Source: Candidatus Nitronauta litoralis
GTDB taxonomy: Bacteria > Nitrospinota > Nitrospinia > Nitrospinales > Nitrospinaceae
Direction of reading: 5' to 3'
NCBI GenBank assembly: GCA_015698285.1
Contig: CP048685.1
Coordinates: forward strand, 1,550,001 to 1,614,000
Length of the DNA stretch: 64,000 bases
Both the position numbers and the translations under genes were made by a program. Every line of letters begins with the position of its first letter. The first letter of the stretch is position 1. A model generated the notes under the pieces. That model searched no databases, had not been told where the DNA came from, and saw nothing but the letters and a program-made list of their open reading frames with translations. Of the stretch, positions 54,826-64,000 are shown one piece after another.

Positions 54826-55287
54826 ATGGTTGAAGGATTGGCTCTTGGAATAGCAATAATTGGTGCTGGCCTAGGGATTTTAAACACTTGGAAGGTTTAT
54901 GACAGGGACAGGATTAAAATCAAAGTACTACCAATGTCAATTCTGATAGTAAATCCAGGCCATATTGATGAACGGCCACGATTGGGGATAAAAATTATCA
55001 ACGTAGGTCTTGTGTCTGCAACAATAACCAGTGTGGGTTTGAAAATGAAGGATGGGGCAAATATGGTTTTTATGGAGCCTCAAATAACCAATGGTAAACG
55101 GTTGCCTCTCACTCTTGAGCCTAGAAGTTCAATTACGGTTTCTACTGATCAAGACCCTGAACTTAAAGATTTTAGATATAAAAATGTTATTTCAGCATTC
55201 GCCCAAACTGAGTGCGAGAACACTTTCACTGGTAAGAGCAAGGCCCTAAAACAAGTAATTTCCCGAGCTAAAAGTGCGCATGGTTAA
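54826..55287 (+). CDS. Membrane-anchored hypothetical protein, 153 residues
   Basis: One N-terminal transmembrane segment (about 3-22, EGLALGIAIIGAGLGIL) then a soluble, beta-rich domain (RIKIKVLPMSILIV, RLGIKIINVGLVSATITSVGLKMKDG, SSITVSTDQDPELK). I start at ATG 54826, because AGGGAG sits six bases ahead; ATG 54811 lacks such a site. Low GC sets it apart from the prophage. It lies 26 bases before the HEPN-like gene, suggesting a linked pair. Confidence 0.6.
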   Translation: MVEGLALGIAIIGAGLGILNTWKVYDRDRIKIKVLPMSILIVNPGHIDERPRLGIKIINVGLVSATITSVGLKMKDGANMVFMEPQITNGKRLPLTLEPRSSITVSTDQDPELKDFRYKNVISAFAQTECENTFTGKSKALKQVISRAKSAHG

Positions 55288-55313
55288 TAGATCTTAACAA
55301 ACGAGGGAATGGA

Positions 55314-56123
55314 ATGACTAAAAATTTAGGTGATGAAATATATTCAATAATTTCAGATACAAGAAAGAAAATTTTAAGCGTCGGAATACAGGTTCAATTA
55401 TCCTATACGTCCTTTCAATTTATGAAAAATGAATTAGAAAAAACTGGGCAAGAGAGATTTGACCTTCAATACCCTATTGGGCAAGAGCTTAATGGAGAGC
55501 CAACATTAACTAAAAGCAATTTTAGTAAGGAAGAAATTCTCTTTCAGTACGATATGCTTTCAAACACTCAACTAGCTATCGGAGGGATCTATTCGTTTGT
55601 GGCTTTTATGGAAACCATGTTTTCAGATCTAATTACAGCCATAGTTTTAAAGTATCCAGAAAAATTACCAGGGAATAAAAAAATTGATTTGTCTGATGTT
55701 CTAAAATGCGAAAATATAAAAAGCCTTCATATCGTCGCAGTTCAGAAGCTAATGCATGAATTGACATACAAGTCTCCAAAGGATTTTGCAGAATCAATTA
55801 AAAATATTATTGATATAAGTTTATTAAAAGTAATTGAATATCAAAAATATATTGAGATAAAGGCGACCAGGGACATTCTGATCCACAACCAAGGAATTGC
55901 AAATGAGATATATTGTTCTAAGGCTGAATCACTTTCGCGGGCTAAAGCTGGGGAGATCCTGCATATTGATAATTATTATTTCCTGTCTTGTTATGAAACC
56001 TGTTTGCAGCTTACCGAATATTTAAGGGATCATTTTCATAAGAAATGGCATAGCCTTGTCCTAGAGAATGAAATAATGGAACGTAAGAAGAAATTAAGTG
56101 ACCCCACATACCCGCCCTCTTAG
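55314..56123 (+). CDS. HEPN-like protein, 269 residues
   Basis: An all-helical protein whose C-terminal half carries TRDILIHNQG, the R-x4-H motif (R186-H191) of HEPN RNases, with a preceding helix LLKVIEYQKYIEIK. HEPN proteins are often toxins or abortive-infection effectors acting on RNA. N-terminal helices (about 1-120) may sense or regulate. ATG 55314 follows GAGGGA. AT-rich DNA shows recent transfer. The HEPN call rests on one motif plus helix pattern. Confidence 0.5.
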   Translation: MTKNLGDEIYSIISDTRKKILSVGIQVQLSYTSFQFMKNELEKTGQERFDLQYPIGQELNGEPTLTKSNFSKEEILFQYDMLSNTQLAIGGIYSFVAFMETMFSDLITAIVLKYPEKLPGNKKIDLSDVLKCENIKSLHIVAVQKLMHELTYKSPKDFAESIKNIIDISLLKVIEYQKYIEIKATRDILIHNQGIANEIYCSKAESLSRAKAGEILHIDNYYFLSCYETCLQLTEYLRDHFHKKWHSLVLENEIMERKKKLSDPTYPPS

Positions 56124-56664
56124 CAAGGACTGTGCCATTCTCAAATCCTATTTTTCGAAAAATCTCGTTCTATCTGTCAAAAAATCCCGGAGTAATTGCA
56201 ACGTTATATTCTTTCTGTTAGAGAATTTAGCTTCTATTGAAAATTTGGAGTTCCATAAGGGTGGTGGGACTTGGGTATGAATTTTTCTTTTAGAAGTTTT
56301 TTTCCCCTGCCAAAGCTTTGGTTCTTTTATAGATGGCTTTAATGGAGCTTATGTTTTAGCAATCAATTCTGGAAAAGTATAAGAGCGTTTTGGAAATAAC
56401 TCCTCAAATATTTGTCAATATTTATAAAGTATTGGAAATCCTCCCAAAAAAATAGAAAATTCAATTAATTTCGGATTTCTGAATTTGCTAATTGACTTGC
56501 TAACAACGATATAGTGTAATCCGGAAATATATTGGGTTTCATTGAATTAATCTCTAATTAAGTCATTTCTTGAAAAAATAAAATAAAACTTAGATCGTAT
56601 TAATTGACGGGGAACCAATTCTTTTCCAAAGCAAATCATAGATTGGTCACTTGCTGGAGTTTCA
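56124..56664. other. AT-rich gene-poor gap between prophage cargo and restriction genes
   Basis: No reliable gene is found in these 540 bases; a 60-codon frame at 56098-56280 lacks any coding sign. Strong AT bias and short runs (TTTTTTTCCCCTGCC near 56298) are seen. The last is loosely like GGCAGGAAAAAAAG near 15623 inverted, a weak hint of the prophage right end. The restriction-gene promoter must also lie here. Confidence 0.35.
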
Positions 56665-56667
56665 TTG

Positions 56668-59600
56668 ATGACCGAAAAGTTCTTTGAACGCCCGATTCTA
56701 AACTCACCATACGAATACCCCTCTCGTCACTGGGAACTGGGTGATGATGGTCAACCGACTCAAAAAATTATAGAAGGTCGTCGTAGCGCAGAATTCATCA
56801 CTCCCATCCCAAAGCCTCGAAAACGTAAAAGTTCAACCAAACAATCGGACTTGCCATTTGATGAAGGCAAAGGGCTTTCAACAGAAGATCAAAAATACGA
56901 CCCTAATCCGCTAATAAACGATCTACGCAGGCAACTCGATAAATGGCGAAAGATTCCGGATCCGAGTAACTGGCAAGTCACGCCCGAAACTGCTCGACTG
57001 CTTCAGCATTGGCGGCACCACAAATTTAGCGATATCCGTCCATTCTTTTGCCAGGTAGAGGCCATCGAAACCGTCATTTGGCTAAACGAAGTCGCACCGC
57101 AATCCGGAAAAACAGGCAAAGCTTTTATTGAACATCTGGCCAACGCAAATAATGACGCCAACCCGGAACTGATGCGCCTCGCTTTGAAACTGGCAACGGG
57201 TGCAGGGAAGACAACTGTCATGGCCATGCTCATAGCCTGGCAGACAGTCAACGCGGTAAGGAGACCTCAAAGCCAAAAGTTTACCCGTGGTTTTTTAATT
57301 GTTGCCCCGGGCCTGACCATCAAAGATCGTCTGCGAGTTCTCCAGTCAAATGATCCCGATAGCTACTACGCCAGTCGTGAACTGGTTCCGAATGATATGT
57401 TGCCAGACCTGGATCGCGCCAAGATTGTTATTACCAACTACCATGCCTTTAAGTTGGGAGAAAGAATCGATATCTCTAAAGGCGGACGCTCTCTCTTGCA
57501 AGGTCGTGGTGAAGAGCTGAACACACTCGAAACCGAAGGCCAGATGTTGCAACGGGTGATGCCAGACCTGATGGGAATGAAGAACATCATGGTCCTGAAT
57601 GATGAGGCTCACCATTGCTACCGTGAGAAACCTAAAAAAGAGGATGAAGACCCGCTCAAAGGAGATGAAAAAAAAGAAGCCGAAAAAAATAAAGAGGCTG
57701 CCCGGATTTGGATTAAAGGCCTGGAGATGGTTAACCGAAACCTGGGCGTATCAAGAGTAATGGATTTATCTGCCACACCGTTCTTCCTGAGCGGCTCGGG
57801 TTATGCAGAAGGGACGTTGTTTCCCTGGACGATGAGTGACTTCTCGCTAATGGACGCCATCGAGTGCGGAATAGTGAAACTACCGCGTGTTCCAGTGGCA
57901 GACAATATTCCCAGCAGAGAAATGCCGATGTTCCGCAATCTCTGGGAACACATCAAATCTGATATGCCTAAAAAAGGCAGAGGAAAAGGAGCCGTTCTTG
58001 ACCCCCTGAAATTACCAACCCCACTGAAAACAGCGCTGGAAGCTCTCTACGGTCATTATGAAAAAACCTTCGACTTATGGCAAAAAGCTAATATTAAAGT
58101 TCCACCCTGCTTTATTGTCGTCTGTAATAATACGGCAACGTCTAAACTGGTTTACGACTACATTTCAGGGTTCCACCGGGAAAACGAAGATGGCACATCA
58201 ACTCTTGAGAATGGTCGTCTGAGACTATTTCAAAATTTTGACCAAAATGGAAACCCGATTGCGAAACCCAATACGCTGTTAATCGATAGCGAACAACTTG
58301 AGTCTGGCGATGCCCTTGATAAAAACTTTCGCGCCATGGCATCCGATGAAATCGATCGTTTCCGTCGGGATATCATTGAACGTACGGGAGACCGACAAAA
58401 AGCAGAAAAAATAACCGATCAGGAATTACTAAGAGAAGTCATGAACACCGTTGGTAAGGAGGGAAGGCTCGGCGGCCAGATCCGTTGTGTCGTTTCCGTT
58501 TCCATGCTTACTGAAGGTTGGGATGCCAGCACGGTGACTCATGTCCTCGGAGTTCGCGCTTTTGGCACTCAGCTTCTATGTGAACAGGTTATTGGCCGGG
58601 CTTTACGTCGCCAATCCTATGATCTCAATGATGAAAACCTGTTCGATGTCGAATACGCCGATGTGCTGGGGATTCCCTTCGACTTCACAGCAAAACCTGT
58701 TATTGCTCCTCCACAACCACCACGGGAGACCATCCATGTCAGCGCCGTGCGCCCGGAGCGCGATGCGCTCGAAATCAGGTTTCCACGTGTGGCGGGTTAC
58801 AGGGTCGAGCTTCCAGAAGAACGACTGACTGCAAAGTTCAATGATGATTCTGTCATGGAACTGACACCGGAACTGGTAGGACCAACCGTCACAAAAAATT
58901 TGGGGATTATTGGTGAAGGGGTTGATCTCAACCTTGTTCACACCGGAGATCTACGCCGTTCCACCATTCTTTTCAACCTCACCCAGCGGTTGCTCTACAC
59001 ACAATGGCGGGACCCGGATGAGGACCCCAAACTTCATTTATTTGGACAGTTAAAAAGGATCACTAAAGAATGGCTCGACAATTGCCTGGAATGCAAGGGC
59101 AGCACATATCCGGCTCAACTAATGTATCAGGAGCTGGCAGATATGGCTTGCGAAAACATCACCGCCGCCATCACCCGTTCATTGGTAGGGGAACGCCCCG
59201 TTAAGGCAATACTGGATCCCTACAATCAAACCGGTTCCACTCAACATGTGAATTTCAACACCTCAAAGACTCACCGGTGGGAAACGGATTCACGCCACTG
59301 TCATATCAACTGGGTCATTTTGGATAGTGATTGGGAAGGGGAATTCTGCCGAGTAGCCGAATCCCATCCGCAGGTCAAAGCCTACGTTAAAAATCACAAT
59401 CTGGGACTGGAAGTGCCTTACCGTTTTGGCTCGACTTTGCGCACTTACATTCCAGATTTCATCGTCCTGATAGATGACGGCCACGGTGAAAACGATCTCC
59501 TGCACTTGGTTGTTGAAATAAAAGGTTACCGTCGTGAAGATGCCAAGGCAAAGAAATCGACTATGGAAACCTATTGGGTGCCCGGCGTGAACAACAATGG

Positions 59601-59727
59601 CAGTTACGGACGCTGGTCTTTTGCCGAATTCACCGAGGTCTACCAGATCGAATCCGACTTTGAAGAAAAAGTAGAATCAGAATTTAACAAGATGATTGAT
59701 TCAGTCATTTCCCAGCCTGTGAAATAA
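56668..59727 (+). CDS. Type III-like restriction helicase-nuclease subunit (BPTD_3080-type)
   Basis: The 1019 residues begin TEKFFERPILNSPYEYPSRHWEL, the start of BPTD_3080-family restriction enzymes. Superfamily 2 motifs follow: Walker A ATGAGKTT (176-183), DEAH (312-315), DLSATPFF, and motif VI QVIGRALRR (about 646-654). Near the C-terminus YIPDFIVLIDDG...LHLVVEIKGY (about 928-954) forms the PD-ExK nuclease core. It cuts DNA after translocation together with the methylase encoded next. ATG 56668 with GGAG upstream is chosen over a TTG one codon earlier. Confidence 0.88.
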   Translation: MTEKFFERPILNSPYEYPSRHWELGDDGQPTQKIIEGRRSAEFITPIPKPRKRKSSTKQSDLPFDEGKGLSTEDQKYDPNPLINDLRRQLDKWRKIPDPSNWQVTPETARLLQHWRHHKFSDIRPFFCQVEAIETVIWLNEVAPQSGKTGKAFIEHLANANNDANPELMRLALKLATGAGKTTVMAMLIAWQTVNAVRRPQSQKFTRGFLIVAPGLTIKDRLRVLQSNDPDSYYASRELVPNDMLPDLDRAKIVITNYHAFKLGERIDISKGGRSLLQGRGEELNTLETEGQMLQRVMPDLMGMKNIMVLNDEAHHCYREKPKKEDEDPLKGDEKKEAEKNKEAARIWIKGLEMVNRNLGVSRVMDLSATPFFLSGSGYAEGTLFPWTMSDFSLMDAIECGIVKLPRVPVADNIPSREMPMFRNLWEHIKSDMPKKGRGKGAVLDPLKLPTPLKTALEALYGHYEKTFDLWQKANIKVPPCFIVVCNNTATSKLVYDYISGFHRENEDGTSTLENGRLRLFQNFDQNGNPIAKPNTLLIDSEQLESGDALDKNFRAMASDEIDRFRRDIIERTGDRQKAEKITDQELLREVMNTVGKEGRLGGQIRCVVSVSMLTEGWDASTVTHVLGVRAFGTQLLCEQVIGRALRRQSYDLNDENLFDVEYADVLGIPFDFTAKPVIAPPQPPRETIHVSAVRPERDALEIRFPRVAGYRVELPEERLTAKFNDDSVMELTPELVGPTVTKNLGIIGEGVDLNLVHTGDLRRSTILFNLTQRLLYTQWRDPDEDPKLHLFGQLKRITKEWLDNCLECKGSTYPAQLMYQELADMACENITAAITRSLVGERPVKAILDPYNQTGSTQHVNFNTSKTHRWETDSRHCHINWVILDSDWEGEFCRVAESHPQVKAYVKNHNLGLEVPYRFGSTLRTYIPDFIVLIDDGHGENDLLHLVVEIKGYRREDAKAKKSTMETYWVPGVNNNGSYGRWSFAEFTEVYQIESDFEEKVESEFNKMIDSVISQPVK

Positions 59728-59736
59728 GGAAACGTC

Positions 59737-62571
59737 ATGGCTAGTAAGGGCAAGAAAGCTAAAAGTACTCGAAAGTCCAAAAGTAAAAAAAAGGTGGAGA
59801 CCCTCACCCATGAGGAGGCGTCGCGCAAGAACATCCCCACTGCTGAATACCATTCAGTCCTGCATAAGGAAGAGAAAGACCCGATCCGCGTGGCCTATGA
59901 ACGCCGCAATAAAGATCTGGACCCACAACTGGTCTGGCGTGGGAAAGATGAACAGGACTGGTCCGATCTAGTGGTGCAGGCACCGCCTGTTTATATTCAG
60001 GAAAAAGTGCACCCCAAGGTACTTATCGACGACCTGCTGCGCCAGACCGAGCAGAAAGAAGCCGAGAAAGAAGCCAGTGCAACCGGATTTCAAGCCGGAT
60101 TCGCCGATTTTTATAATGACTTTAATGGACTTCCGGACGACCATGCCAAAACCGAATTTTACCAACACGATGCCAACTGGTCCAACCGCATAATTCTGGG
60201 CGACAGCCTGCAGGTCATGGCTTCACTTGCAGAGCGCGAGGGCCTGCGCGGCAAGGTGCAGTGTATTTACCTCGATCCACCTTACGGAATTAAGTTCAAT
60301 TCCAACTTTCAATGGTCCACAACCAGTCGTGATGTTAAGGATGGAAATACAGGTCATATCACCCGTGAGCCGGAGCAGGTTAAAGCCTTCCGTGATACCT
60401 GGCGCGACGGCATTCACTCTTACCTGACTTATCTGCGAGACCGGTTGACAGTGGTGCGGGACTTGTTATCTGATTCTGGTTCAATTTTCGTCCAAATTGG
60501 CGATGAGAATGTTCATCGTGTACGCGCAATGATGGATGAGGTTTTTGGGGAAGAAAATTTTGTCGCACAAATTGGATTTCAAAAGACAGGCGGTTTGGCA
60601 GGAAATTATTTGGAATCGACACAGGATTATATTATTTGGTACGGCAAAAATAAAAGGAATTTGAAGTTTAGACAACTTTTTGCGGATCGAAAAGCAGGGC
60701 ATACATCACTTGATCGTTACGACCAACACGAAAGTGATTTATTTAATGAAGAATCCGTTAGTAAGGCGAAGACCGAAGTTCGAGTCCTTAGGCGGTTTCA
60801 GCTTGCACCGCTATATTCCGATGGTGAATCGAGTTCTGGAAGTCACCCAATTGTTTTTCAAGGCACGGAATACAAAATCAGAAGTGGAACACATTGGAAA
60901 ACACGCCCTGAGGGGAATATACGTCTTTGCAAATCAAATCGTATTAGGAGGATGGGAAAAACCATTCGTTACAAGCGCTTCATTGGAGACTTTAGCGTAC
61001 TTCCAATGACAGAGCGATGGGACTCAATGCAATTGGGAATTCAAAGAACTTATATAGTTCAAACCGCAGGCGAAGTTATCAAACGCTGTCTCTTGATGAC
61101 CACCGATCCAGGGGATTTGGTGCTTGATCCTACCTGTGGCTCCGGGACAACAGCTTATGTGGCTGAGCAATGGGGACGGCGGTGGATCACGATTGATACT
61201 TCTCGTGTTGCCCTTGCCCTTGCCCGCGCTCGCATAATGGGCGCCCGATACTCCTACTATTTATTGGCGGACAGTAAAGAAGGGCAGGAAAAGGAAGCCA
61301 AAGTTACTCAGACGGAGCCGTCCACGGCTTCTACCACAGGTAACATCCGCCATGGTTTGGTGTATGAGCGTGTTCCCCACATCACCTTAAAATCCATAGC
61401 TAACAATGCCGAAATCGATGTGATATGGGAAAAGTTTCAGGAATCTCTTGAGCCTCTGCGGGAAAAACTCAACTCAGCATTAAAAGAGAAATGGGAAGAG
61501 TGGGAAATCCCTCGCGAAGCCGATGAGGGGTGGTCAAAGAAAGCAAAAGACCTTCACGCCCAATGGTGGAAACAACGCATCGCCCGACAGAAGGAAATCG
61601 ATGCTTCCATTGCTGCTAAGGCGGAAAATGAATATCTTTATGACAAGCCATACGAGGACAATAAGAAAGTTCGTGTTGCCGGACCCTTCTCCGTTGAAAG
61701 TTTATCTCCCCACCGCGTACTGGGTGTCGATGAAAACGATGAGCTGATCGACGGTGTCGCGGAATCCAAAGACGGTTATGGGGAAGGGCAGGATTTCCCC
61801 AGTATGATTCTGGAAAACCTCAAGACCGCCGGTGTCCAGCAAGCCCACAAGGAAGACAAAATCAATTTTAATTCACTCACCCCCTGGCCGGGCGACCTGA
61901 TCTGCGCCGAGGGCAGATATTTTGAAGGCGGCAAGGAAACGGGCGCTGAAAAACGTGCTGCCATTTTCATTGGGCCAGAATTTGGAACTGTTTCCCGGCC
62001 TGATCTGGTTTCTGCCGCGCGGGAAGCGGGTGACGCCGACTTTGATGTGCTCATCACCTGCGCCTTCAGTTACGACGCGCACTCCACGGAATTCAACAAG
62101 CTGGGCCGTATTCCTGTTCTTAAGGCACGGATGAACGCCGACCTCCACATGGCTGACGACCTTAAGAACACGGGCAAGGGCAACCTGTTTGTCATCTTTG
62201 GTGAGCCAGACATCGATATTCTGGATGCTGAGGACGACCAGATTCAAATCAAGGTCAATGGGGTGGACGTGTTTCATCCAAACACCGGCGAAATCCGCAG
62301 CGATGGAGCGGAGGGCATCGCCTGCTGGTTTATTGATACTGACTACAATGAAGAAAGCTTCTTTGTCCGCCATGCCTATTTCCTTGGGGCGAACGATCCT
62401 TACAAGTCACTAAAAACCACACTCAAGGCAGAAATAAACGAAGAAGCCTGGGCCACCCTCCACAGCGACACTTCCCGCCCGTTTGACAAACCCAAATCCG
62501 GCCGCATCGCTGTCAAAGTCATCAACCACCTCGGCGACGAAGTAATGAAGGTGTTTAGGGTAAATGACTGA
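59737..62571 (+). CDS. Type III-like adenine-specific DNA methyltransferase
   Basis: The 944 residues have motif IV DPPYGIKF (D180-Y183) before motif I DPTCGSGTT (464-472), the order of beta-class N6-adenine or N4-cytosine methylases used by Type III systems. Between them lies a target-recognition region (about 200-450), which has unusually AT-rich DNA (about 60500-60800) and so may have been swapped. A helical C-terminal part (about 530-944) is extra long. It starts nine bases after the restriction gene. Confidence 0.88.
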   Translation: MASKGKKAKSTRKSKSKKKVETLTHEEASRKNIPTAEYHSVLHKEEKDPIRVAYERRNKDLDPQLVWRGKDEQDWSDLVVQAPPVYIQEKVHPKVLIDDLLRQTEQKEAEKEASATGFQAGFADFYNDFNGLPDDHAKTEFYQHDANWSNRIILGDSLQVMASLAEREGLRGKVQCIYLDPPYGIKFNSNFQWSTTSRDVKDGNTGHITREPEQVKAFRDTWRDGIHSYLTYLRDRLTVVRDLLSDSGSIFVQIGDENVHRVRAMMDEVFGEENFVAQIGFQKTGGLAGNYLESTQDYIIWYGKNKRNLKFRQLFADRKAGHTSLDRYDQHESDLFNEESVSKAKTEVRVLRRFQLAPLYSDGESSSGSHPIVFQGTEYKIRSGTHWKTRPEGNIRLCKSNRIRRMGKTIRYKRFIGDFSVLPMTERWDSMQLGIQRTYIVQTAGEVIKRCLLMTTDPGDLVLDPTCGSGTTAYVAEQWGRRWITIDTSRVALALARARIMGARYSYYLLADSKEGQEKEAKVTQTEPSTASTTGNIRHGLVYERVPHITLKSIANNAEIDVIWEKFQESLEPLREKLNSALKEKWEEWEIPREADEGWSKKAKDLHAQWWKQRIARQKEIDASIAAKAENEYLYDKPYEDNKKVRVAGPFSVESLSPHRVLGVDENDELIDGVAESKDGYGEGQDFPSMILENLKTAGVQQAHKEDKINFNSLTPWPGDLICAEGRYFEGGKETGAEKRAAIFIGPEFGTVSRPDLVSAAREAGDADFDVLITCAFSYDAHSTEFNKLGRIPVLKARMNADLHMADDLKNTGKGNLFVIFGEPDIDILDAEDDQIQIKVNGVDVFHPNTGEIRSDGAEGIACWFIDTDYNEESFFVRHAYFLGANDPYKSLKTTLKAEINEEAWATLHSDTSRPFDKPKSGRIAVKVINHLGDEVMKVFRVND

Positions 62572-62656
62572 GTATTCAGCTCTTAATAATTTACTGTGTT
62601 TAAGTTAATATGGGAAATGGTTTTGGATAATAACACTTTCATCGATTGAGGATTCA

Positions 62657-63757
62657 GTGAGCAAAGAAAATCTAAACCCTAATCTTGAAGAGGAAATTGA
62701 AGGCCTGGGAGCAGATGAAGATGCTTCTTTGGGTGATTACCCTATTGATACCCTGTTGATAAGAACTGAAACCCGTACGGTTCATGATGTTCTACGAAGA
62801 ATCGAAAAAGAAACTTTTGTTATGGATCCAGACTTTCAAAGAGATTTTATTTGGCCAGATGATAAGCAAAGTAAGCTTATAGAATCTGTACTTATGAGGA
62901 TTCCACTACCAGTTTTTTACCTCGCAGAAGATGACAAAGGTCGAAATGTAGTGGTGGATGGATTGCAACGACTCTCTACGTTTCAATATTTCGTAAAAGA
63001 CAAATTAAAACTAAAATTGCCAAATCAGAGAGAATTGAATAAGAAATTATTCAGTGAGCTATCCCCTAAGTTGCAAAACCGGGTGGAGGACTGCAATTTG
63101 GTTCTTTATATTATTGATTCTAAAGTGCCAGAGCAGGCTCGATTAGATATATTTGAACGGGTAAATGGTGGGGTTCCTCTCACTCGCCAACAAATGCGGA
63201 ACTGCTTATTTATGGGGAAGGCCACTCGACTTTTAAAGACCGAAGCAAAAGCAAAATTATTTTCTGAAGCAACTGGAGGAAGCCTCCGAGCCTCAACAAT
63301 GAGAGATCGAGAGTTTGTAAATCGGTTTTGCGCGTTTAAAATTTTCCCTTTCGGTGAATATAAAGGAGAAATGGACGAATTTTTGGCGCAGGCATTAAGA
63401 AAGATGAATAGTTTGTCAGATGAGCAGTTGAAAGAGTTTTCTAATCAATTTCGAACTAGCCTAGTAAATAATTATAAAGTATTCGGTCGCTATGCATTCA
63501 GGAAACATTACGATGGCAGCGGGGGGCAGCGCAACGTAATCAACGCTTCCATATGGGATGTAATGACCACGGGTCTTTCCGACTATCCTGAAGATATTGT
63601 AGAAAAGCGTAAAGAGAAGTTAAAGGCAGCTTTTTTTAAGCTAATGGAGGATGCTGAATTTATTAAGTCAATTACCTATGGAACCAACAGCGTAAAAGCC
63701 GTCAAGTGCCGATTTGAAATGGCTGGTGAAATGATTGGAGAGGTGTTCGGTGCTTAA
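62657..63757 (+). CDS. DUF262 (ParB/GmrS-like nuclease-fold) protein
   Basis: N-terminal DFQRDFIWPDDKQSKLIESVLMRIPLPVFY (about 56-85) and VVVDGLQRLSTF (about 99-110) form the DUF262 signature, whose DGxQR motif binds a nucleotide in GmrSD-type modification-dependent systems. The C-terminal half is helical (DUF1524 absent). GTG 62657 follows GAGG. It is 366 residues long and overlaps the next gene's start, so both are co-translated. Confidence 0.85.
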   Translation: MSKENLNPNLEEEIEGLGADEDASLGDYPIDTLLIRTETRTVHDVLRRIEKETFVMDPDFQRDFIWPDDKQSKLIESVLMRIPLPVFYLAEDDKGRNVVVDGLQRLSTFQYFVKDKLKLKLPNQRELNKKLFSELSPKLQNRVEDCNLVLYIIDSKVPEQARLDIFERVNGGVPLTRQQMRNCLFMGKATRLLKTEAKAKLFSEATGGSLRASTMRDREFVNRFCAFKIFPFGEYKGEMDEFLAQALRKMNSLSDEQLKEFSNQFRTSLVNNYKVFGRYAFRKHYDGSGGQRNVINASIWDVMTTGLSDYPEDIVEKRKEKLKAAFFKLMEDAEFIKSITYGTNSVKAVKCRFEMAGEMIGEVFGA

Positions 63758-64000
63758 TCAGTTAACCCTAAAAACATTTAAGTGTTTCGAGTTACTTAAG
63801 CTCCCCCTAAGGCCTTTGACAATCCTATCCGGCTCAAATGCATGCGGAAAATCATCTGTTCTGCAGGGTTTAGTTTTACTTTACCAAACCATGCGTGAAC
63901 ATGAGTGGTCCAAATATCTCCTGCTAAATGGTGATTCAATTCAATTAGGCACCGTTTCAGATGTAGTAGATGAAGTCCATAGTAGACGTAGTTTTGAGAT
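63750..64000 (+). CDS. ABC/OLD-like ATPase, truncated by the window end
   Basis: Starts with GTG 63750 (GGAGAG upstream), overlapping the DUF262 stop. The first 83 residues read LTLKTFKCFELLKLPLRPLT then Walker A GSNACGKS (28-35), as in OLD, RecF and SMC-type ATPases that act in DNA processing. A DUF262 protein coupled to such an ATPase is a known defence pairing. The rest, including any nuclease domain, lies outside the window. Confidence 0.8.
   Translation, partial: MLNQLTLKTFKCFELLKLPLRPLTILSGSNACGKSSVLQGLVLLYQTMREHEWSKYLLLNGDSIQLGTVSDVVDEVHSRRSFE

Noticed and set aside
56098-56280. 60-codon ORF downstream of the HEPN-like gene
   Set aside because: No start signal, AT-rich chance frame overlapping the HEPN gene end.

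Overview
The window holds a stretch of Gram-negative chromosome (about 1-15.5 kb), a nearly complete Mu-like transposable siphophage prophage (about 15.5-54.8 kb), and an accessory/defence region (about 54.8-64 kb) that runs off the right edge. Lipoproteins, a FlaG-type flagellar protein, DUF4124 proteins and an S24 repressor point to a Gram-negative, flagellated bacterium. A Nitrospinota-like or deltaproteobacterial host would fit, but the sequence does not settle the taxon.

Region 1 (1-15.5 kb). An IS1182-type transposase cut by the left edge abuts the orphan C-terminal tip of an RHS protein, which carries a toxin-like domain and is followed by a small membrane protein that could be its immunity partner. 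Small zinc-ribbon proteins and a repeat-dense gap (a 213-bp MITE-like element holding GC-rich palindromes) follow. Next come a two-domain SAM methyltransferase, two TPR proteins, YjbQ, a three-part flavin monooxygenase/ferredoxin-reductase/ferredoxin fusion, a cold-shock protein, two exported proteins, a sugar-nucleotide-type epimerase with a split TPP-dependent phosphono-/sulfopyruvate decarboxylase, a FlaG pair, and tRNA-Lys(CTT) with its own promoter and terminator.

Region 2 (15.5-54.8 kb). The prophage has a Mu/B3-like layout. Tandem DUF4124 genes and an S24 repressor read leftward. Inverted and direct copies of CCTCACACC, probable operators, separate the repressor from a rightward early promoter. 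The early operon encodes HTH proteins, a MuA-type DDE transposase, a MuB-type ATPase, Gam, GemA, many small proteins, a DUF5131 protein, a glycoside-hydrolase-like protein, a RecA-fold helicase and a Mor-type activator. A highly structured intergenic segment with a plausible Mor-type promoter precedes the late genes: lipoprotein, membrane protein, small and large terminase, portal, gpF fused to a PBECR2-like nuclease, gpG, protease with an internal scaffold start, decoration protein, gpT capsid, head-tail connectors, tail tube, two tail-assembly chaperone frames joined by an A AAA AAC slippery site, tape measure, tail tip, fibre-type proteins and a Dam methylase. A tail tube without a contractile sheath gene means a long non-contractile tail.

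Region 3 (54.8-64 kb). AT-rich cargo (a membrane protein and a HEPN-like protein) is followed by a gene-poor gap. Then come a Type III-like restriction helicase/nuclease, its beta-class adenine methyltransferase, a DUF262 protein and the start of an ABC/OLD-like ATPase, which together form a defence island.

The most unusual observations are six copies of one GC-rich palindromic repeat in the prophage, four of them in frame inside genes; the ornate RNA-like segment upstream of the late operon; the RHS toxin tip; the gpF-nuclease fusion; and the HEPN gene pair beside the restriction island.
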